Origin: Vreelandella boliviensis LC1 | GTDB taxonomy: Bacteria > Pseudomonadota > Gammaproteobacteria > Pseudomonadales > Halomonadaceae | Assembly (NCBI RefSeq): GCF_000236035.1 | Contig: NZ_JH393259.1 | Location: 62,001-126,000 of the forward strand | Direction: 5' to 3' | Length of the DNA: 64,000 nucleotides | Part shown: positions 43,025-54,052 of the stretch, in pieces | Layout of the letters: every line of letters starts with the position of its first letter | Position numbering within the stretch: position 1 is the stretch's first letter | Notes under the pieces: generated by a model | What the model saw: the letters and a program-made list of their open reading frames with translations, nothing else | Databases searched by the model: none | What the model was told of the DNA's origin: nothing | Translations under genes and position numbers: made by a program

Positions 43025-43960
43025 GTGGCAGAACTAATGACGGCACTGAGCCTGTTTGGCGATACCTTGGTGAGTTGGCTCATCGCTGCATTGATGGTCA
43101 TTGTCAATCTATTACCCGGTAGCATTTCAGATGCCTTCCAGTACGCTTTTATGCAGCGCGCCTTGTTAACCTCGGTGCTGGTGGGGGCTATTTGCGGCAT
43201 TTTATCCTGCTACGTGGTGCTTAAGCGCTGGTCACTGCTGGGGGATGCGATTTCCCATGCGGTACTGCCGGGGGTGGCAATTGCCTACCTGCTTGGTTGG
43301 CCATTCTTTATTGGTGCTTTTATTACCGGTGCATTGACCTCAGTGGGTATTGGCGCTATTGAGCGCCACACGCGGATTAAATCCGATGCGGCCATGGGTT
43401 TGATGTTTACCGGCGCTTTTGCATTGGGCATTGTGATTATCAGCAAGATCGCCTCAAGCACACATCTAATGCATATTCTGTTTGGCAACGTGCTGGGTGT
43501 TCAGCAATCGGCGCTTCTGTTGACGTTGGTAGCCAGCGTGATTGCCCTGTTAGTCGTGTGGCTCGCTTATCGGCCACTGCTGCTATACGCTTTTGACCCC
43601 CAGCAGGCTCAGGCGCTGGGTTTTAATTCCAGCGTTATTCATTACGGTTTGATCTTGCTGCTAACCCTGACCATCGTGGCGAGTTTAGAAACGGTGGGTA
43701 TCATTTTAGTGGTGGCGATGCTGATCACCCCAGGTGCTACGGCACACCTGCTGACCGACCGTTTTAAAACCATGATGCTGATTTCCGTGGGTGTTGGGGT
43801 TAGCTCTGCGATCATCGGACTATGGCTATCGGTGTTGCTGGACGTTGCCTCTGGCGGCACCATTGTGTTGGTTGCCACCAGCTGGTTCTTTATCGCACTG
43901 CTGTTTTCACCCAAGCATGGTCTGTTACTGCGCCAGTGGCGTCGCTGGCGCATGGGTTAG
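43025..43960 (+). CDS. Manganese/zinc ABC transporter permease
   Basis: A 311-aa permease with about eight or nine spans of the ZnuB/MntB type (YVVLKRWSLLGDAISHAVLPGVAIAYLLG; coupling-loop region YALDPQQAQALGFN-like, here YAFDPQQAQALGFN). The GTG at 43025 follows GGGGGTAAG; an ATG at 43037 is possible. It is the last gene of the importer operon. Confidence 0.9.
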   Translation: MAELMTALSLFGDTLVSWLIAALMVIVNLLPGSISDAFQYAFMQRALLTSVLVGAICGILSCYVVLKRWSLLGDAISHAVLPGVAIAYLLGWPFFIGAFITGALTSVGIGAIERHTRIKSDAAMGLMFTGAFALGIVIISKIASSTHLMHILFGNVLGVQQSALLLTLVASVIALLVVWLAYRPLLLYAFDPQQAQALGFNSSVIHYGLILLLTLTIVASLETVGIILVVAMLITPGATAHLLTDRFKTMMLISVGVGVSSAIIGLWLSVLLDVASGGTIVLVATSWFFIALLFSPKHGLLLRQWRRWRMG

Positions 43961-43991
43961 CGCTAAACGCTTAATTGACCTAGCGTGAGGA

Positions 43992-44333
43992 TTAATCCGA
44001 TGATTCGGAAAGCGATTTAATCTGACTCTTAACTCCCACGGCATCTTCGACATCCAACTGAAAGGCAATGCCTGTGCCGGGGGTTTCATCAAATTCGCCT
44101 ACCTGGGCAATCGCCTCGAGAATATGGCGGCTGCGGTGCTCCTCTGCCAGGAAAAGCAGCATATCCCGCTGTGCGGTAATCTCCATGCCAAAAATGCCGT
44201 GCGCTTTCTTAAGCCCTTCGCCGCGGGCATTATTGATCACCGTGGCGCCGGTAGAACCCGCATGGCGAGCTGCTTCAAGAATAGCATCGGTTAATTCGTC
44301 TTCCACCATGGCAACAATCAGTTTAAAGCGCAT
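43992..44333 (-). CDS. PII-like signalling protein
   Basis: A 113-aa protein with the ferredoxin-like PII fold: FKLIVAMVEDELTDAILEAARHAG (beta1-alpha1), GATVINNARGEGL (beta2), a T-loop-like KKAHGIFGMEITAQRDML stretch, and LLFLAEEHRSRHILEAIAQVG (beta3-alpha2). The uridylylation Tyr of GlnB is absent. It is the last gene, 28 bp after two DUF1538 membrane genes, so it probably gates or senses for that membrane pair, as GlnK does for AmtB. Ligand and signal are unknown. Confidence 0.82.
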   Translation of the reverse strand: MRFKLIVAMVEDELTDAILEAARHAGSTGATVINNARGEGLKKAHGIFGMEITAQRDMLLFLAEEHRSRHILEAIAQVGEFDETPGTGIAFQLDVEDAVGVKSQIKSLSESSD

Positions 44334-44361
44334 CGTGATTTCCTTTTCCTAACTACTTGTT

Positions 44362-45138
44362 TTACATGGGTGTTAAGTCATTAGCGGAGCGCGTCCGGGT
44401 GGCTCGCCATTGAGCAATTTGGGCATAACCCATCACGGTAATAATGGGGAATAAACAGGCAAGTGCGATCATGCCGAATCCATCCATTACCGGGCTGCGC
44501 CCAGGGATTTCTGTTGCAAGGCCTAACCCCAGCGCGGCAATAATCGGTACGGTAATGGTCGACGTAGTGACGCCACCCGAGTCGAATGCCAGCGGAATGA
44601 TGGAGCGTGGCGAACGCAGGGTTTGCACAATGACCAGCAAGTAAGCGGCGAATACGAACCACTGTAACGGCCAGCCCATCACAATACGCCAAGTGCCCAG
44701 CGTAATTCCAAAGGCCATACCAAGTGCAACCGCAACGCGCAGCATCAATGGATCAATCGTGCCACCGGAAATCTCACCTGCCTTCAATGACACCGCAATG
44801 AGCGATGGCTCGGCAATAGTAGTGCTGGCACCAATAGCAAAGGCGAAAATATATACCCAGTAATAGTCGCTCCAATGGCGCTGGGCACCCTCGGCTAAGA
44901 TTGGCAAAAACTCATGGTTGGTGAGTTGGGTCGCCATTAATTCACCCATTGGAAACAGTGCTTGTTCCAGGCCGACTAAAAAAAATGATAGCCCCACCCA
45001 AACCATGAAAAAACCCATCAAGACCTGCGGAAGACGCTTTACGGGCTTACGAATGACCAAGTATTGGAAGCCGAAAACGATGGCAGCAATAGGCAGGATA
45101 TCCAGCAGAGTCCCCCAAAAAGTGGCGATAAGCGTCAT
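44362..45138 (-). CDS. DUF1538 integral membrane protein (second copy)
   Basis: A 258-aa protein with about seven spans. Family landmarks are [18 protein letters not shown] and [13 protein letters not shown], both in polar breaks within helices that suggest a transport path. It is paralogous to the preceding gene (shared [20 protein letters not shown] and [12 protein letters not shown]). Its start overlaps that gene by 4 bp, suggesting a stoichiometric pair. Function is undescribed to my knowledge. Confidence 0.82.
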   Translation of the reverse strand: MTLIATFWGTLLDILPIAAIVFGFQYLVIRKPVKRLPQVLMGFFMVWVGLSFFLVGLEQALFPMGELMATQLTNHEFLPILAEGAQRHWSDYYWVYIFAFAIGASTTIAEPSLIAVSLKAGEISGGTIDPLMLRVAVALGMAFGITLGTWRIVMGWPLQWFVFAAYLLVIVQTLRSPRSIIPLAFDSGGVTTSTITVPIIAALGLGLATEIPGRSPVMDGFGMIALACLFPIITVMGYAQIAQWRATRTRSANDLTPM

Positions 45139-45902
45139 GGAACGACTCCTGGTATCAGGTGGATACCAATAATGCCAAATAACAGCACAAAAATAATCGG
45201 CATCACAGATGCCAATGCAATCAGTCCAAAACCGTCGAGCATCGGGCTGCGGCCTTTTATAGAAGACGCCAGACCTACGCCCAATGCCGTCACCAGCGGC
45301 ACCGTGATGGTAGAGGTTGTGACACCGCCAGAGTCATAAGCGATGCCTATCATCTCGGCGGGGGCAAACAGTGTTAACAACAGCACCAGCATGTAACCGG
45401 CAATAATCATTAAATGCAGCGGCCAGCCCTTAAAAATACGTACTACTCCTAACACTACCGCTACGCCGACAGAAGCAGCTACCACCATGCGCAGCGCAAA
45501 AGCAAAGCTATTTTGTGCGCGAACGCTGTTATCGATTAGACCGCCTAGGGCAACAACTTCAGCCGCTCGGGCAGCGATGGCGATCAAGGCAGGCTCGGCG
45601 ACGGTAGAGCCAAGCCCCAGTGCAAAAGCAAACATCAGTAGCCATGATACCGAGCCTTTTTTTACAAATGCTCGCGCTAGGTTCTCGCCCAATGGGAATA
45701 GTCCCAGCTCAAGTCCTTTAATAAAGAGTGTCAGGCCCACGAGAACAAACACCAAGCCAAAAGCCAGATCGATCAAGGCGAGGGAGTCGGGTAGTGGCTG
45801 ACGAATAACCACTAACTGGAAAAACGCCATCACCAATACCACTGGCGCAAGGTCGCGCAGGCTATCTTTAAATTGGTGGGCAAGCGATACCACAAGATCC
45901 AT
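45135..45902 (-). CDS. DUF1538 integral membrane protein (first copy)
   Basis: A 255-aa membrane protein homologous to the next gene, with [17 protein letters not shown] and [20 protein letters not shown]. About seven hydrophobic segments are visible. It is the first gene of a three-gene operon with a second DUF1538 gene and a PII-like gene. Two non-identical copies point to a heterodimeric transporter or channel; the substrate is unknown. Confidence 0.82.
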   Translation of the reverse strand: MDLVVSLAHQFKDSLRDLAPVVLVMAFFQLVVIRQPLPDSLALIDLAFGLVFVLVGLTLFIKGLELGLFPLGENLARAFVKKGSVSWLLMFAFALGLGSTVAEPALIAIAARAAEVVALGGLIDNSVRAQNSFAFALRMVVAASVGVAVVLGVVRIFKGWPLHLMIIAGYMLVLLLTLFAPAEMIGIAYDSGGVTTSTITVPLVTALGVGLASSIKGRSPMLDGFGLIALASVMPIIFVLLFGIIGIHLIPGVVP

Positions 45903-46106
45903 TGAATCTTCCGCGAGTCAGAGGGGATTAACAGTAGCGCTGAAGCACTATCTCATTAATGCCAGAGTGTAGAGTGAAAGAGTACCTAAAAAGTTGATCC
46001 TGCGCATGGAGATGAGTTAACAAAGCCGACTACCTAATAGCAGCAGCGAATAGCGACGAAATTGGCAGACTGTCAGTTGGCTCACTATCGCATGCGTTGT
46101 GCGATT

Positions 46107-47507
46107 TTAGAAGCTGCCAAACAGTGTTCCTAAGGTAATGACGCTGAGTAGCGCGATGACCGGCAATGCAATGGTTACCATGGCAACGTTGCCATAAGAT
46201 TGGCGATGGGTAAGGCCGCAGATAGCGAGCAGAGTGATCACAGCACCAGAGTGGGGGAGTGTATCCATGCCACCCGCCGCCAGCGTTGCCACACGGTGCA
46301 TTAATTCAGGGTTAATGCCTGCTTCTTGCGCCATGGCTAGGTATTCGCTGCCTAGGGTCTCTAGCGCAATGGAGAGTCCGCCGGAAGAGGAGCCAGTGAT
46401 CCCAGCCAGCACGCTCATCGCCATAGCTTCTGAAATCAGAGGATTGCCGGGGGATGCCGTAAGCACTGCATCGCGGATAATCGCAAAACCTGCCAAACTG
46501 GCAATGACGGCACCGTAGCCTACCTCTGAAGCAGTGTTGAAAATCGGAAGTAGTGAGCCCAAGCAGCCTTTATTGATGCTCTCTTTAAGATCCATCCAAT
46601 GCTTCCAGCGGGTAATAATCAGCCATGCAGATGCGCTGAGTAGGGCGATCAGAATGGCCCAGAGCCCGCTCTGACCCGATGGGGATACATTTTCAAACTC
46701 GTCGCTGATAAAGGTTAAATCAAGGGCGGGAAATACGCCGTAGGTAAACAGTGCATTCAAACCAATCACCATTATGATTGGTATCAGTGCCAGCCACAAA
46801 GGAAGGCTTGCGGTGGGTGCTTGTTCTTGTTCTTCATTGGCAGCTGCTTCGCGCTCAGTATGTTGGCCGTATCCTTCACCATTAGATGCCGCTTTTTTTA
46901 CCCGTGACTGAAGATAGAAAGTCCCCAGCCCAAGCATAATCAGCCCGGCGATCATACCGAGACCAGGTGCTGCAAAGCTATTGGTTTCATAATAAGGAAT
47001 GGGAATCGCGTTCTGTATCGAAGGTGTTCCCGGTAGGGCTGTCATGGTGAAGGTGAAAGAGCCAAGCGCAATGGAAGCAGGAATTAGCCGTTTGGGCAAA
47101 TTGGCGCTACGAAACAGTTCGCGGCTGATCGGATAAATGGCAAAAGCAACGACAAACAGCGATACGCCGCCATAGGTGAGCACCGCGCAGGCCATGACGA
47201 CGGTAAGCACGACATGATGGGTGCCCAGCTTTTTGACAATCCCGTTGGCAATCGATTGGGCAGCACCGGAATCGGCCATTAACTGCCCAAACAAAGCACC
47301 CAATAGAAACAGCGGGAAGAACTGGATCACGTAGTTGCCCAGCGCGCTCATAAAGGTATCTGTGTAGATCGGCAATAAAAATGCGGCATCGCCAGAGAGC
47401 AGCACCGCTAAACATGCCATAAGAGGAGCCAGCAGCAGTACCGAAATGCCGCGATAAGCGAGGAACATTAATAAAAGCAGTGAAATGACAATCGCGAGTA
47501 TGCTCAT
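46107..47507 (-). CDS. GntP-family organic-acid permease
   Basis: A 466-aa permease with about 11-12 spans, typical of GntP-type gluconate/hydroxybutyrate/citrate proton symporters. Visible: NYVIQFFPLFLLGALFGQLMADSG, GGVSLFVVAFAIYPI, LPGTPSIQNAIPIPYYETNSF, TGSSSGGLSIALETLG and HSGAVITLLAICG. A charged loop (about residues 225-250) divides the halves. The ATG at 47507 has TAGGAG upstream. It is monocistronic. Substrate cannot be named; D-beta-hydroxybutyrate or gluconate are possible. Confidence 0.82.
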   Translation of the reverse strand: MSILAIVISLLLLMFLAYRGISVLLLAPLMACLAVLLSGDAAFLLPIYTDTFMSALGNYVIQFFPLFLLGALFGQLMADSGAAQSIANGIVKKLGTHHVVLTVVMACAVLTYGGVSLFVVAFAIYPISRELFRSANLPKRLIPASIALGSFTFTMTALPGTPSIQNAIPIPYYETNSFAAPGLGMIAGLIMLGLGTFYLQSRVKKAASNGEGYGQHTEREAAANEEQEQAPTASLPLWLALIPIIMVIGLNALFTYGVFPALDLTFISDEFENVSPSGQSGLWAILIALLSASAWLIITRWKHWMDLKESINKGCLGSLLPIFNTASEVGYGAVIASLAGFAIIRDAVLTASPGNPLISEAMAMSVLAGITGSSSGGLSIALETLGSEYLAMAQEAGINPELMHRVATLAAGGMDTLPHSGAVITLLAICGLTHRQSYGNVAMVTIALPVIALLSVITLGTLFGSF

Positions 47508-47713
47508 ACGAGCTCCTAAGCAAACAGTAAAGTAGCCGACGCTGAAATTCAGTGAAAGAGCGATGGTAGGTAGTATGGTGCGATGCAGCAATGGTGTCGC
47601 GACTAAAGTAGCAATGCGTTAAGCATGAACCGTGGCCTTAGGTTTACCTATTTAATCTGCTAAAATCCGCCCCCTTCGCCGTTAATGACCTTTCAATTGC
47701 TCTAGGAAACTTC

Positions 47714-49063
47714 ATGAATGCAGTAATTCTTGCGGTGCTGGTGATGGTGGCGCTATCGCTGGCGCGTGTCTCTGTGGTATTTGCTTTAGTGGTGGGTGCT
47801 TTGGTCGGCGGTTTAGTGGGCGGGTTGTCACTAGAACAAACGCTGGATGCCTTTAATACAGGCGTGGGCGGCGGTGCCCAGGTGGCACTGGCCTACGCCA
47901 CTCTGGGGGCCTTCGCGGTGGCGATTTCCCGCTCTGGGTTACCGGATATGCTGGCTAATCGTTTGATTACGCTGTTGGGTAAAGAAGAGGCCACTGTCGC
48001 ACATCAGGCGCGGGTCAAAATGCTGTTGCTAACAGCTGTATTGTTGGTGGCTATCTCTTCTCAGAATGCTATCCCGGTACATATTGCCTTCATACCGGTG
48101 CTGATTCCGCCGTTGTTGACCGTGATGAACCGTTTGAAGCTGGACCGTCGGGCGGTGGCATGTGCGCTCACCTTTGGTTTAACAGCGCCTTATATGTTGC
48201 TGCCAGTAGGGTTTGGGGCAATCTTTCTAAACGATATTCTCCTGGCCAACTTAAATAGCGCTGGTGAACCACTAGGTTTAGAGATTACCCGTGGCATGGT
48301 GCCAATGGCCATGGCAATACCGGTAGGTGGCATGGCGCTAGGACTAATCGTTGCGCTGCTATGGAGTTACCGCCGCCCGCGTGAATACCAAGCCGAAGAT
48401 ATCGCTAACGCCAACGTTAATGAAGGCCATACGCCCGCCAAACCGCATATGCTTGGGCTTGTGATGTCAGGGGTAGCTATTGTGGCAGCGCTCGGGCTGC
48501 AGCTTTATAGCGGCTCAATGATACTGGGTGGCTTGGTAGGGATTGGTTTGCTTTCAATGGGCGGAATATTCAAGTGGCGTGAAGCAGACGATCTATTTAC
48601 CAGCGGTATGCGCATGATGGCGCTGATCGGTTTTATCATGATTTCAGCAGCGGGCTTTGCTGAAGTAATGAAAACCACTGGTGAAATTGATGCACTGGTA
48701 TCGGGAGCCTTTGCGCTATTTGGCGATAATCGCGGCTTAGCAGCGCTGGTAATGCTGCTGGTAGGGCTATTTATTACCCTGGGTATCGGCTCGTCGTTCT
48801 CAACGATTCCGATTATTGCCGCCATCTTTGTGCCTTTGGCGGTACAGTTTGGCTTTTCGCCTATGGCCACCGTTGTATTGGTGGGCACGGCGGCAGCACT
48901 GGGCGATGCGGGTTCGCCAGCATCTGATTCAACCTTGGGGCCCACTTCAGGCCTTAACGTTGACCGTCAGCACGACCATATGTGGGATAGCGTCGTGCCG
49001 ACGTTTTTGCACTACAACATTCCGTTAGTGGGCTTTGGCTGGCTAGCGGCGATGATGCTCTAA
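47714..49063 (+). CDS. Na+/H+ antiporter of the NhaC superfamily
   Basis: A 449-aa membrane protein with about 11-12 spans: [20 protein letters not shown]-like N-terminus, [67 protein letters not shown] and [21 protein letters not shown]. These fit the antiporter family that includes YuiF-like proteins; some members carry amino acids, so Na+/H+ exchange is likely but not proven. Divergent from the GntP-type gene and followed by a shared terminator with trmJ. Confidence 0.78.
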   Translation: MNAVILAVLVMVALSLARVSVVFALVVGALVGGLVGGLSLEQTLDAFNTGVGGGAQVALAYATLGAFAVAISRSGLPDMLANRLITLLGKEEATVAHQARVKMLLLTAVLLVAISSQNAIPVHIAFIPVLIPPLLTVMNRLKLDRRAVACALTFGLTAPYMLLPVGFGAIFLNDILLANLNSAGEPLGLEITRGMVPMAMAIPVGGMALGLIVALLWSYRRPREYQAEDIANANVNEGHTPAKPHMLGLVMSGVAIVAALGLQLYSGSMILGGLVGIGLLSMGGIFKWREADDLFTSGMRMMALIGFIMISAAGFAEVMKTTGEIDALVSGAFALFGDNRGLAALVMLLVGLFITLGIGSSFSTIPIIAAIFVPLAVQFGFSPMATVVLVGTAAALGDAGSPASDSTLGPTSGLNVDRQHDHMWDSVVPTFLHYNIPLVGFGWLAAMML

Positions 49064-49097
49064 GGGCGCTGTACGGAAACTACTGCTTTAAAAATAA

Positions 49098-49127
49098 AAA
49101 GGGACAACTTCGGTGGGTTGTCCCTTT
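49098..49127. terminator. Bidirectional terminator between the antiporter gene and trmJ
   Basis: An 11-bp perfect stem (AAAGGGACAAC/GTTGTCCCTTT) with an 8-nt loop. A-rich sequence precedes and T-rich sequence follows, so it can serve both convergent genes. Confidence 0.88.
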
Positions 49128-49144
49128 CCTCGTTTTAATGATCA

Positions 49145-49876
49145 CTATTTAGGCAGATGGCTTTCAAGTGCGCTTAATAGCCCCCGCAAAAGCGAAAGTT
49201 CTTTGCGGCTGGGTTGTGCGCGGGCGAAGAGGGCTTGAAGTTGCTCTTCAGTGCGGGCGTGGGGCTGGGTTAAAAAGCCGCTCTCCTGCATTAAACGGCC
49301 CAGGTGTGCTTGAAAGTGTAAAAACTGTTCGCGGCTGGGCGGCGTTGCCTCCAGCGGGCGTTGATAAGCAAAGCCGCTATCCTCACCTTTGCGCCAAGCG
49401 CGGTGCACTTCATAAGCCAGGATCTGTACAGCCTGGGATAAATTCAGGATGCCGTAATCAGGATTAGCCGGAATACTCACCTGATGCGTGCAGCAGCGAA
49501 TTTCATCGTTAGTGAGTCCGGAGCGCTCGCGCCCGAACACTAGCGCCACCGGCGCCGTTTGCGCGTTCTGGATGACGTCTGCCGCCATCTCATCGGGTTC
49601 GTCAAAGTGGGGCAAGGGCAGGCTGCGTAAGCGCGCACTGGCACCGACGACCTGGACGCAATCGTTAACGGCTTCCTCCAGCGAGTTAACCACACGCGCA
49701 CTCTCCAGCACATCGGTGGCGCCCGCTGCTAGCCGAGTCGCTTCTTCATCGGGGAATAGACGCGGATTAACCAGCACCAGCTCGGTTAGGCCCATGGTCT
49801 TCATGGCCCGTGCCGCAGCGCCGATGTTGCCGGGGTGGAAGGTCTGAACGAGTACGATACGGATATGCTGCAACAT
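49145..49876 (-). CDS. trmJ: tRNA (cytidine/uridine-2'-O-)-methyltransferase
   Basis: A 243-aa SPOUT methyltransferase that methylates the 2'-O of position 32 in tRNAs. Motifs: IRIVLVQTFHPGNIGAAARAMKTMGL (motif 1), PVALVFGRERSGLTNDE (motif 2) and NPDYGILNLSQAVQILAYE (motif 3). I use the ATG at 49876, whose N-terminus matches family starts; upstream codons add a spurious extension. It is monocistronic. Confidence 0.92.
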   Translation of the reverse strand: MLQHIRIVLVQTFHPGNIGAAARAMKTMGLTELVLVNPRLFPDEEATRLAAGATDVLESARVVNSLEEAVNDCVQVVGASARLRSLPLPHFDEPDEMAADVIQNAQTAPVALVFGRERSGLTNDEIRCCTHQVSIPANPDYGILNLSQAVQILAYEVHRAWRKGEDSGFAYQRPLEATPPSREQFLHFQAHLGRLMQESGFLTQPHARTEEQLQALFARAQPSRKELSLLRGLLSALESHLPK

Positions 49877-49971
49877 GCGCTGGTGCCCAGTAGTTAAAAA
49901 ATATAGCGTAAAAAATCGCGCAGATAGTAGCACGTTCGGCCTCGGGAATGGCTGACAAGTGTTGTGGCATC

Positions 49972-50007
49972 AGTTTCAACATCAGCTTCAAAAACAGTTT
50001 CAAAAAC
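49972..50007. repeat. 12-bp repeat, three units, upstream of trmJ
   Basis: Read on the minus strand: GTTTTTGAAACT, GTTTTTGAAGCT, GATGTTGAAACT, in phase, about 95 bp upstream of trmJ. The GTTTTTGA core is the same as in the folE leader repeat. Confidence 0.85.
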
Positions 50008-50046
50008 GGTATCGACAACCCCACGGCTGTACACGCCTCAAAACGC

Positions 50047-50098
50047 AAGAACCCCGCACAAGGCGGGGTTCTTGGTGACAGCTAATCACTAGCTGTCA
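50047..50098 (-). terminator. Tandem terminator hairpins after groEL
   Basis: Two stems: TGACAGCTA/TAGCTGTCA (50076-50098) nearer groEL, then AAGAACCCCGC/GCGGGGTTCTT (50047-50073, 11 bp, 5-nt loop) which is followed on the minus strand by GCGTTTTG. Together they close the groESL operon. Confidence 0.85.
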
Positions 50099-50123
50099 AA
50101 AGAGCAAAGGGCTCAGGGGCGCA

Positions 50124-51779
<1,656 letters not shown>

Positions 51780-51852
51780 CTAATATTGAATGCAAAAACG
51801 TGAAAGTAAATAGTCGAAGTGCTGGTTAAATAAGTACCAGCTGCAACGATGC

Positions 51853-52146
51853 TTAGCCTTCAACAACGGCAAGAATATCGGCTTCGCTCATGATCAAGAC
51901 TTCTTCGCCGTCGATTTTTTGCTTTTCGACGCCATAGCCATCTTTAAAGATCACGTTATCGCCAACCTTAACGTCTAGCGGACGGACATCGCCATTTTCC
52001 AGAATGCGACCATTACCGACGGCGAGTACTTCACCGCGTGTCGGCTTTTCTTGTGCATTGCCCGGAAGCACGATGCCGCCTGCGGTTTTCTGCTCTTCTT
52101 CAACGCGACGGACGATGACACGATCATGCAAAGGACGGATATTCAT
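51853..52146 (-). CDS. groES: Co-chaperonin GroES (10 kDa)
   Basis: A 97-aa lid of the chaperonin. [28 protein letters not shown] holds the conserved N-terminus and mobile loop; [13 protein letters not shown] follows. It is the first gene of groESL with a GGAGAACGTGA site and a sigma-32-like promoter about 155 bp upstream. Confidence 0.97.
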   Translation of the reverse strand: MNIRPLHDRVIVRRVEEEQKTAGGIVLPGNAQEKPTRGEVLAVGNGRILENGDVRPLDVKVGDNVIFKDGYGVEKQKIDGEEVLIMSEADILAVVEG

Positions 52147-52300
52147 TCACGTTCTCCTGAGTATGGTTGAAGCCCTGATGAGGGCGGTTAGTTTAAAAGT
52201 GTTCTCGAGGGAGTGATCCGCGAGAAGTGAAGACCTCACGGTCTTCATTGTTAATGGCAGCAACCGTTTAGATCACTGCCGAATTTGTATGCTGAATGAA

Positions 52301-52328
52301 AAGTGGGGGCTGCGGATGACCTTTCAAG
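52301..52328 (-). promoter_or_regulatory. Sigma-32 (heat shock) promoter of groESL
   Basis: On the minus strand: CTTGAAA (52322-52328), 13 bp, CCCCACTT (52301-52308). This matches the sigma-32 pattern CTTGAAA-N(13-15)-CCCCATNT with one or two changes. The rest of the 374-bp groES-fxsA gap shows no gene. Confidence 0.75.
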
Positions 52329-52520
52329 GGGGCGGGTAATAAAAAATTGCATTTCCGCTGCTTTTCTTCCAAGTAGAGCCTTAGGTTTGTACGAAAAGTC
52401 GGCGAGTGAAGGCTAGAAAAGGCAAAACAATGAAAAAGCGGAGTTTACGGGGTGTAAATGAGCATTTTGAGATGTTTTTTAACGCCGTATGGCCGAGCAC
52501 CGGCAGTTTTCGTGCAAAAC

Positions 52521-53006
52521 CTAGCGACGGCGCGGGGGCTCATCTCTACTAATAAAATCCCCCTCTATCGGGCCATCCTGTTGTGACGACTGACTGTTTT
52601 GATATTCATTAGATTCGTCTGCTGAAGTGCTTGGGCCTTGCTGCTGCCCGACCACCGTTTTAAGCCCCAGCCAGGTCAGGGCCTTGAACATCAGCTGGCG
52701 TGCGCTGGGAATCAAACACGCTAGGCCGAGAGCGTCAGATAAAAAGCCTGGGGCCATTAATAAGGCGCCGCCGAAGATAAGTGCAGCACCGGTTAATAGC
52801 TCTCTTGAGGGGATTTCTCCGGCCTCCATGCGCTGGCGTGCCCGTGCAAATGTGGATACACCCTCTTTGCGAATCAGGTGTAGCCCTACAACACCTGTAC
52901 CGAGCACTAAGAGTAGGGTCGTGAGTAGGCCAATCTGGCTGCCAATCGAAAACAGAACCACAAAATCAAGTAAAGTGAAGAGTGATATAAAAATAAGTAT
53001 AGGCAT
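52521..53006 (-). CDS. fxsA: FxsA-family membrane protein
   Basis: A 161-aa inner-membrane protein with three or four spans and the family core (LVLGTGVVGLHLIRKEGVSTFARARQRMEAGEIPSREL; GAALIFGGALLMAPGFLSDALGL; in parts). The C-terminal tail is charged. FxsA overexpression relieves phage exclusion in E. coli; its normal role is unclear. I start at 53006 with GGAG 8 nt upstream. It lies upstream of groES on the same strand, as in many gammaproteobacteria. Confidence 0.87.
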   Translation of the reverse strand: MPILIFISLFTLLDFVVLFSIGSQIGLLTTLLLVLGTGVVGLHLIRKEGVSTFARARQRMEAGEIPSRELLTGAALIFGGALLMAPGFLSDALGLACLIPSARQLMFKALTWLGLKTVVGQQQGPSTSADESNEYQNSQSSQQDGPIEGDFISRDEPPRRR

Positions 53007-53187
53007 GGATAACTCCAGAAAAAGCAGCTCGATAACAGTCTTAATTGCGTAATATGGTGACATAAATATAAATAGCAAGCAGCCATCATTGCGCTCTCCA
53101 GCGGTGATGTGGCTCGATTTATGTCAATAAATCTTTTATGCTGCAATGCACAATGAGGCTGGTTTAATCTATCGTAAGGAGTTACCA

Positions 53188-53949
53188 ATGGAACTTACCA
53201 ATAAAGTAATTGCAGTCACGGGTGGGGCGCGTGGGTTGGGCTATGCCATGGCGCTACGATTGGGTAAGCAGGGCGCGCATATAGCACTGCTGGACATGAA
53301 CCCTGAAGCGCTTGATCAGGCGGTATCGCAACTTTCTGCCGAAGGTATCGACGCTCAGGCGTTTGTGGTGAACGTTGCAGAGGAAGCTTCCGTGACTCAG
53401 GCGTTTGCCGATATCGCGCAACGCATGGGGCCTATCAGTGGCTGTGTCAATAATGCGGGTATTACCCAGGATGCGCTGCTGGTAAAGGCCAAAGAAGGAC
53501 AGGTGGAAAAACGCATGTCCTTAGAAGCTTGGCAAAACGTTATTAATGTCAATTTAACCGGTGTTTTCGTGTGTGGACGTGAAGCCGCCACCCAGATGAT
53601 AGAAGCAGGTCATGAAGGTGTGATCGTCAATATCTCCAGCATTTCCCGTGCGGGTAATATGGGGCAGAGTAACTACGCTGCCGCAAAAGCAGGCGTGCAC
53701 GCGTTGACGGTTACCTGGAGCCAAGAGTTGGCACGCTATGGCATTCGTACCGGCACCGTAGCGCCTGGATTTGTTGCTACCGAGATGACTGCTGCGATGC
53801 GCCCCGATATGTTGGAGCGTATCTCGTCAAGCGTGCCGTTAAAGCGTTTGGGTGAGCCCGATAATATTGCCCAAAGCGTGGCTTTTATTCTTGAAAACGA
53901 CTACTTCACTGGGCGCGTAATTGAGTGCGATGGTGGTTTGCGGCTGTAG
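53188..53949 (+). CDS. Short-chain dehydrogenase/reductase, FabG-like
   Basis: A 253-aa classical SDR. NAD(P) motif [19 protein letters not shown], catalytic Ser in [10 protein letters not shown], and YAAAK with Tyr/Lys. The C-terminus ends [11 protein letters not shown]. It resembles 3-oxoacyl-ACP reductases but stands alone, so it may act on acetoacetyl-CoA or another ketone. The ATG at 53188 has TAAGGAG. Confidence 0.85.
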   Translation: MELTNKVIAVTGGARGLGYAMALRLGKQGAHIALLDMNPEALDQAVSQLSAEGIDAQAFVVNVAEEASVTQAFADIAQRMGPISGCVNNAGITQDALLVKAKEGQVEKRMSLEAWQNVINVNLTGVFVCGREAATQMIEAGHEGVIVNISSISRAGNMGQSNYAAAKAGVHALTVTWSQELARYGIRTGTVAPGFVATEMTAAMRPDMLERISSSVPLKRLGEPDNIAQSVAFILENDYFTGRVIECDGGLRL

Positions 53950-53987
53950 CTTATTGCCGTTGTATTACATGGGTTTGCTATAAAGAT

Positions 53988-54009
53988 GGGCGGCCCTTTA
54001 AGGCCGCCC
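53988..54009. terminator. GC-rich hairpin between the SDR gene and the downstream envelope-protein gene
   Basis: GGGCGGCC/GGCCGCCC (8 bp) with a CTTTAA loop between convergent genes. T-tracts are weak in both directions. Confidence 0.5.
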
Positions 54010-54052
54010 GCGGTGCGTGTTGAGATTGACTCTTGAATTCTGTACTTAAAGC

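Noticed and set aside
49877-49933. Upstream extension of trmJ to 49933
   Set aside because: The extra residues do not fit the family N-terminus, which begins just before IRIVLV.
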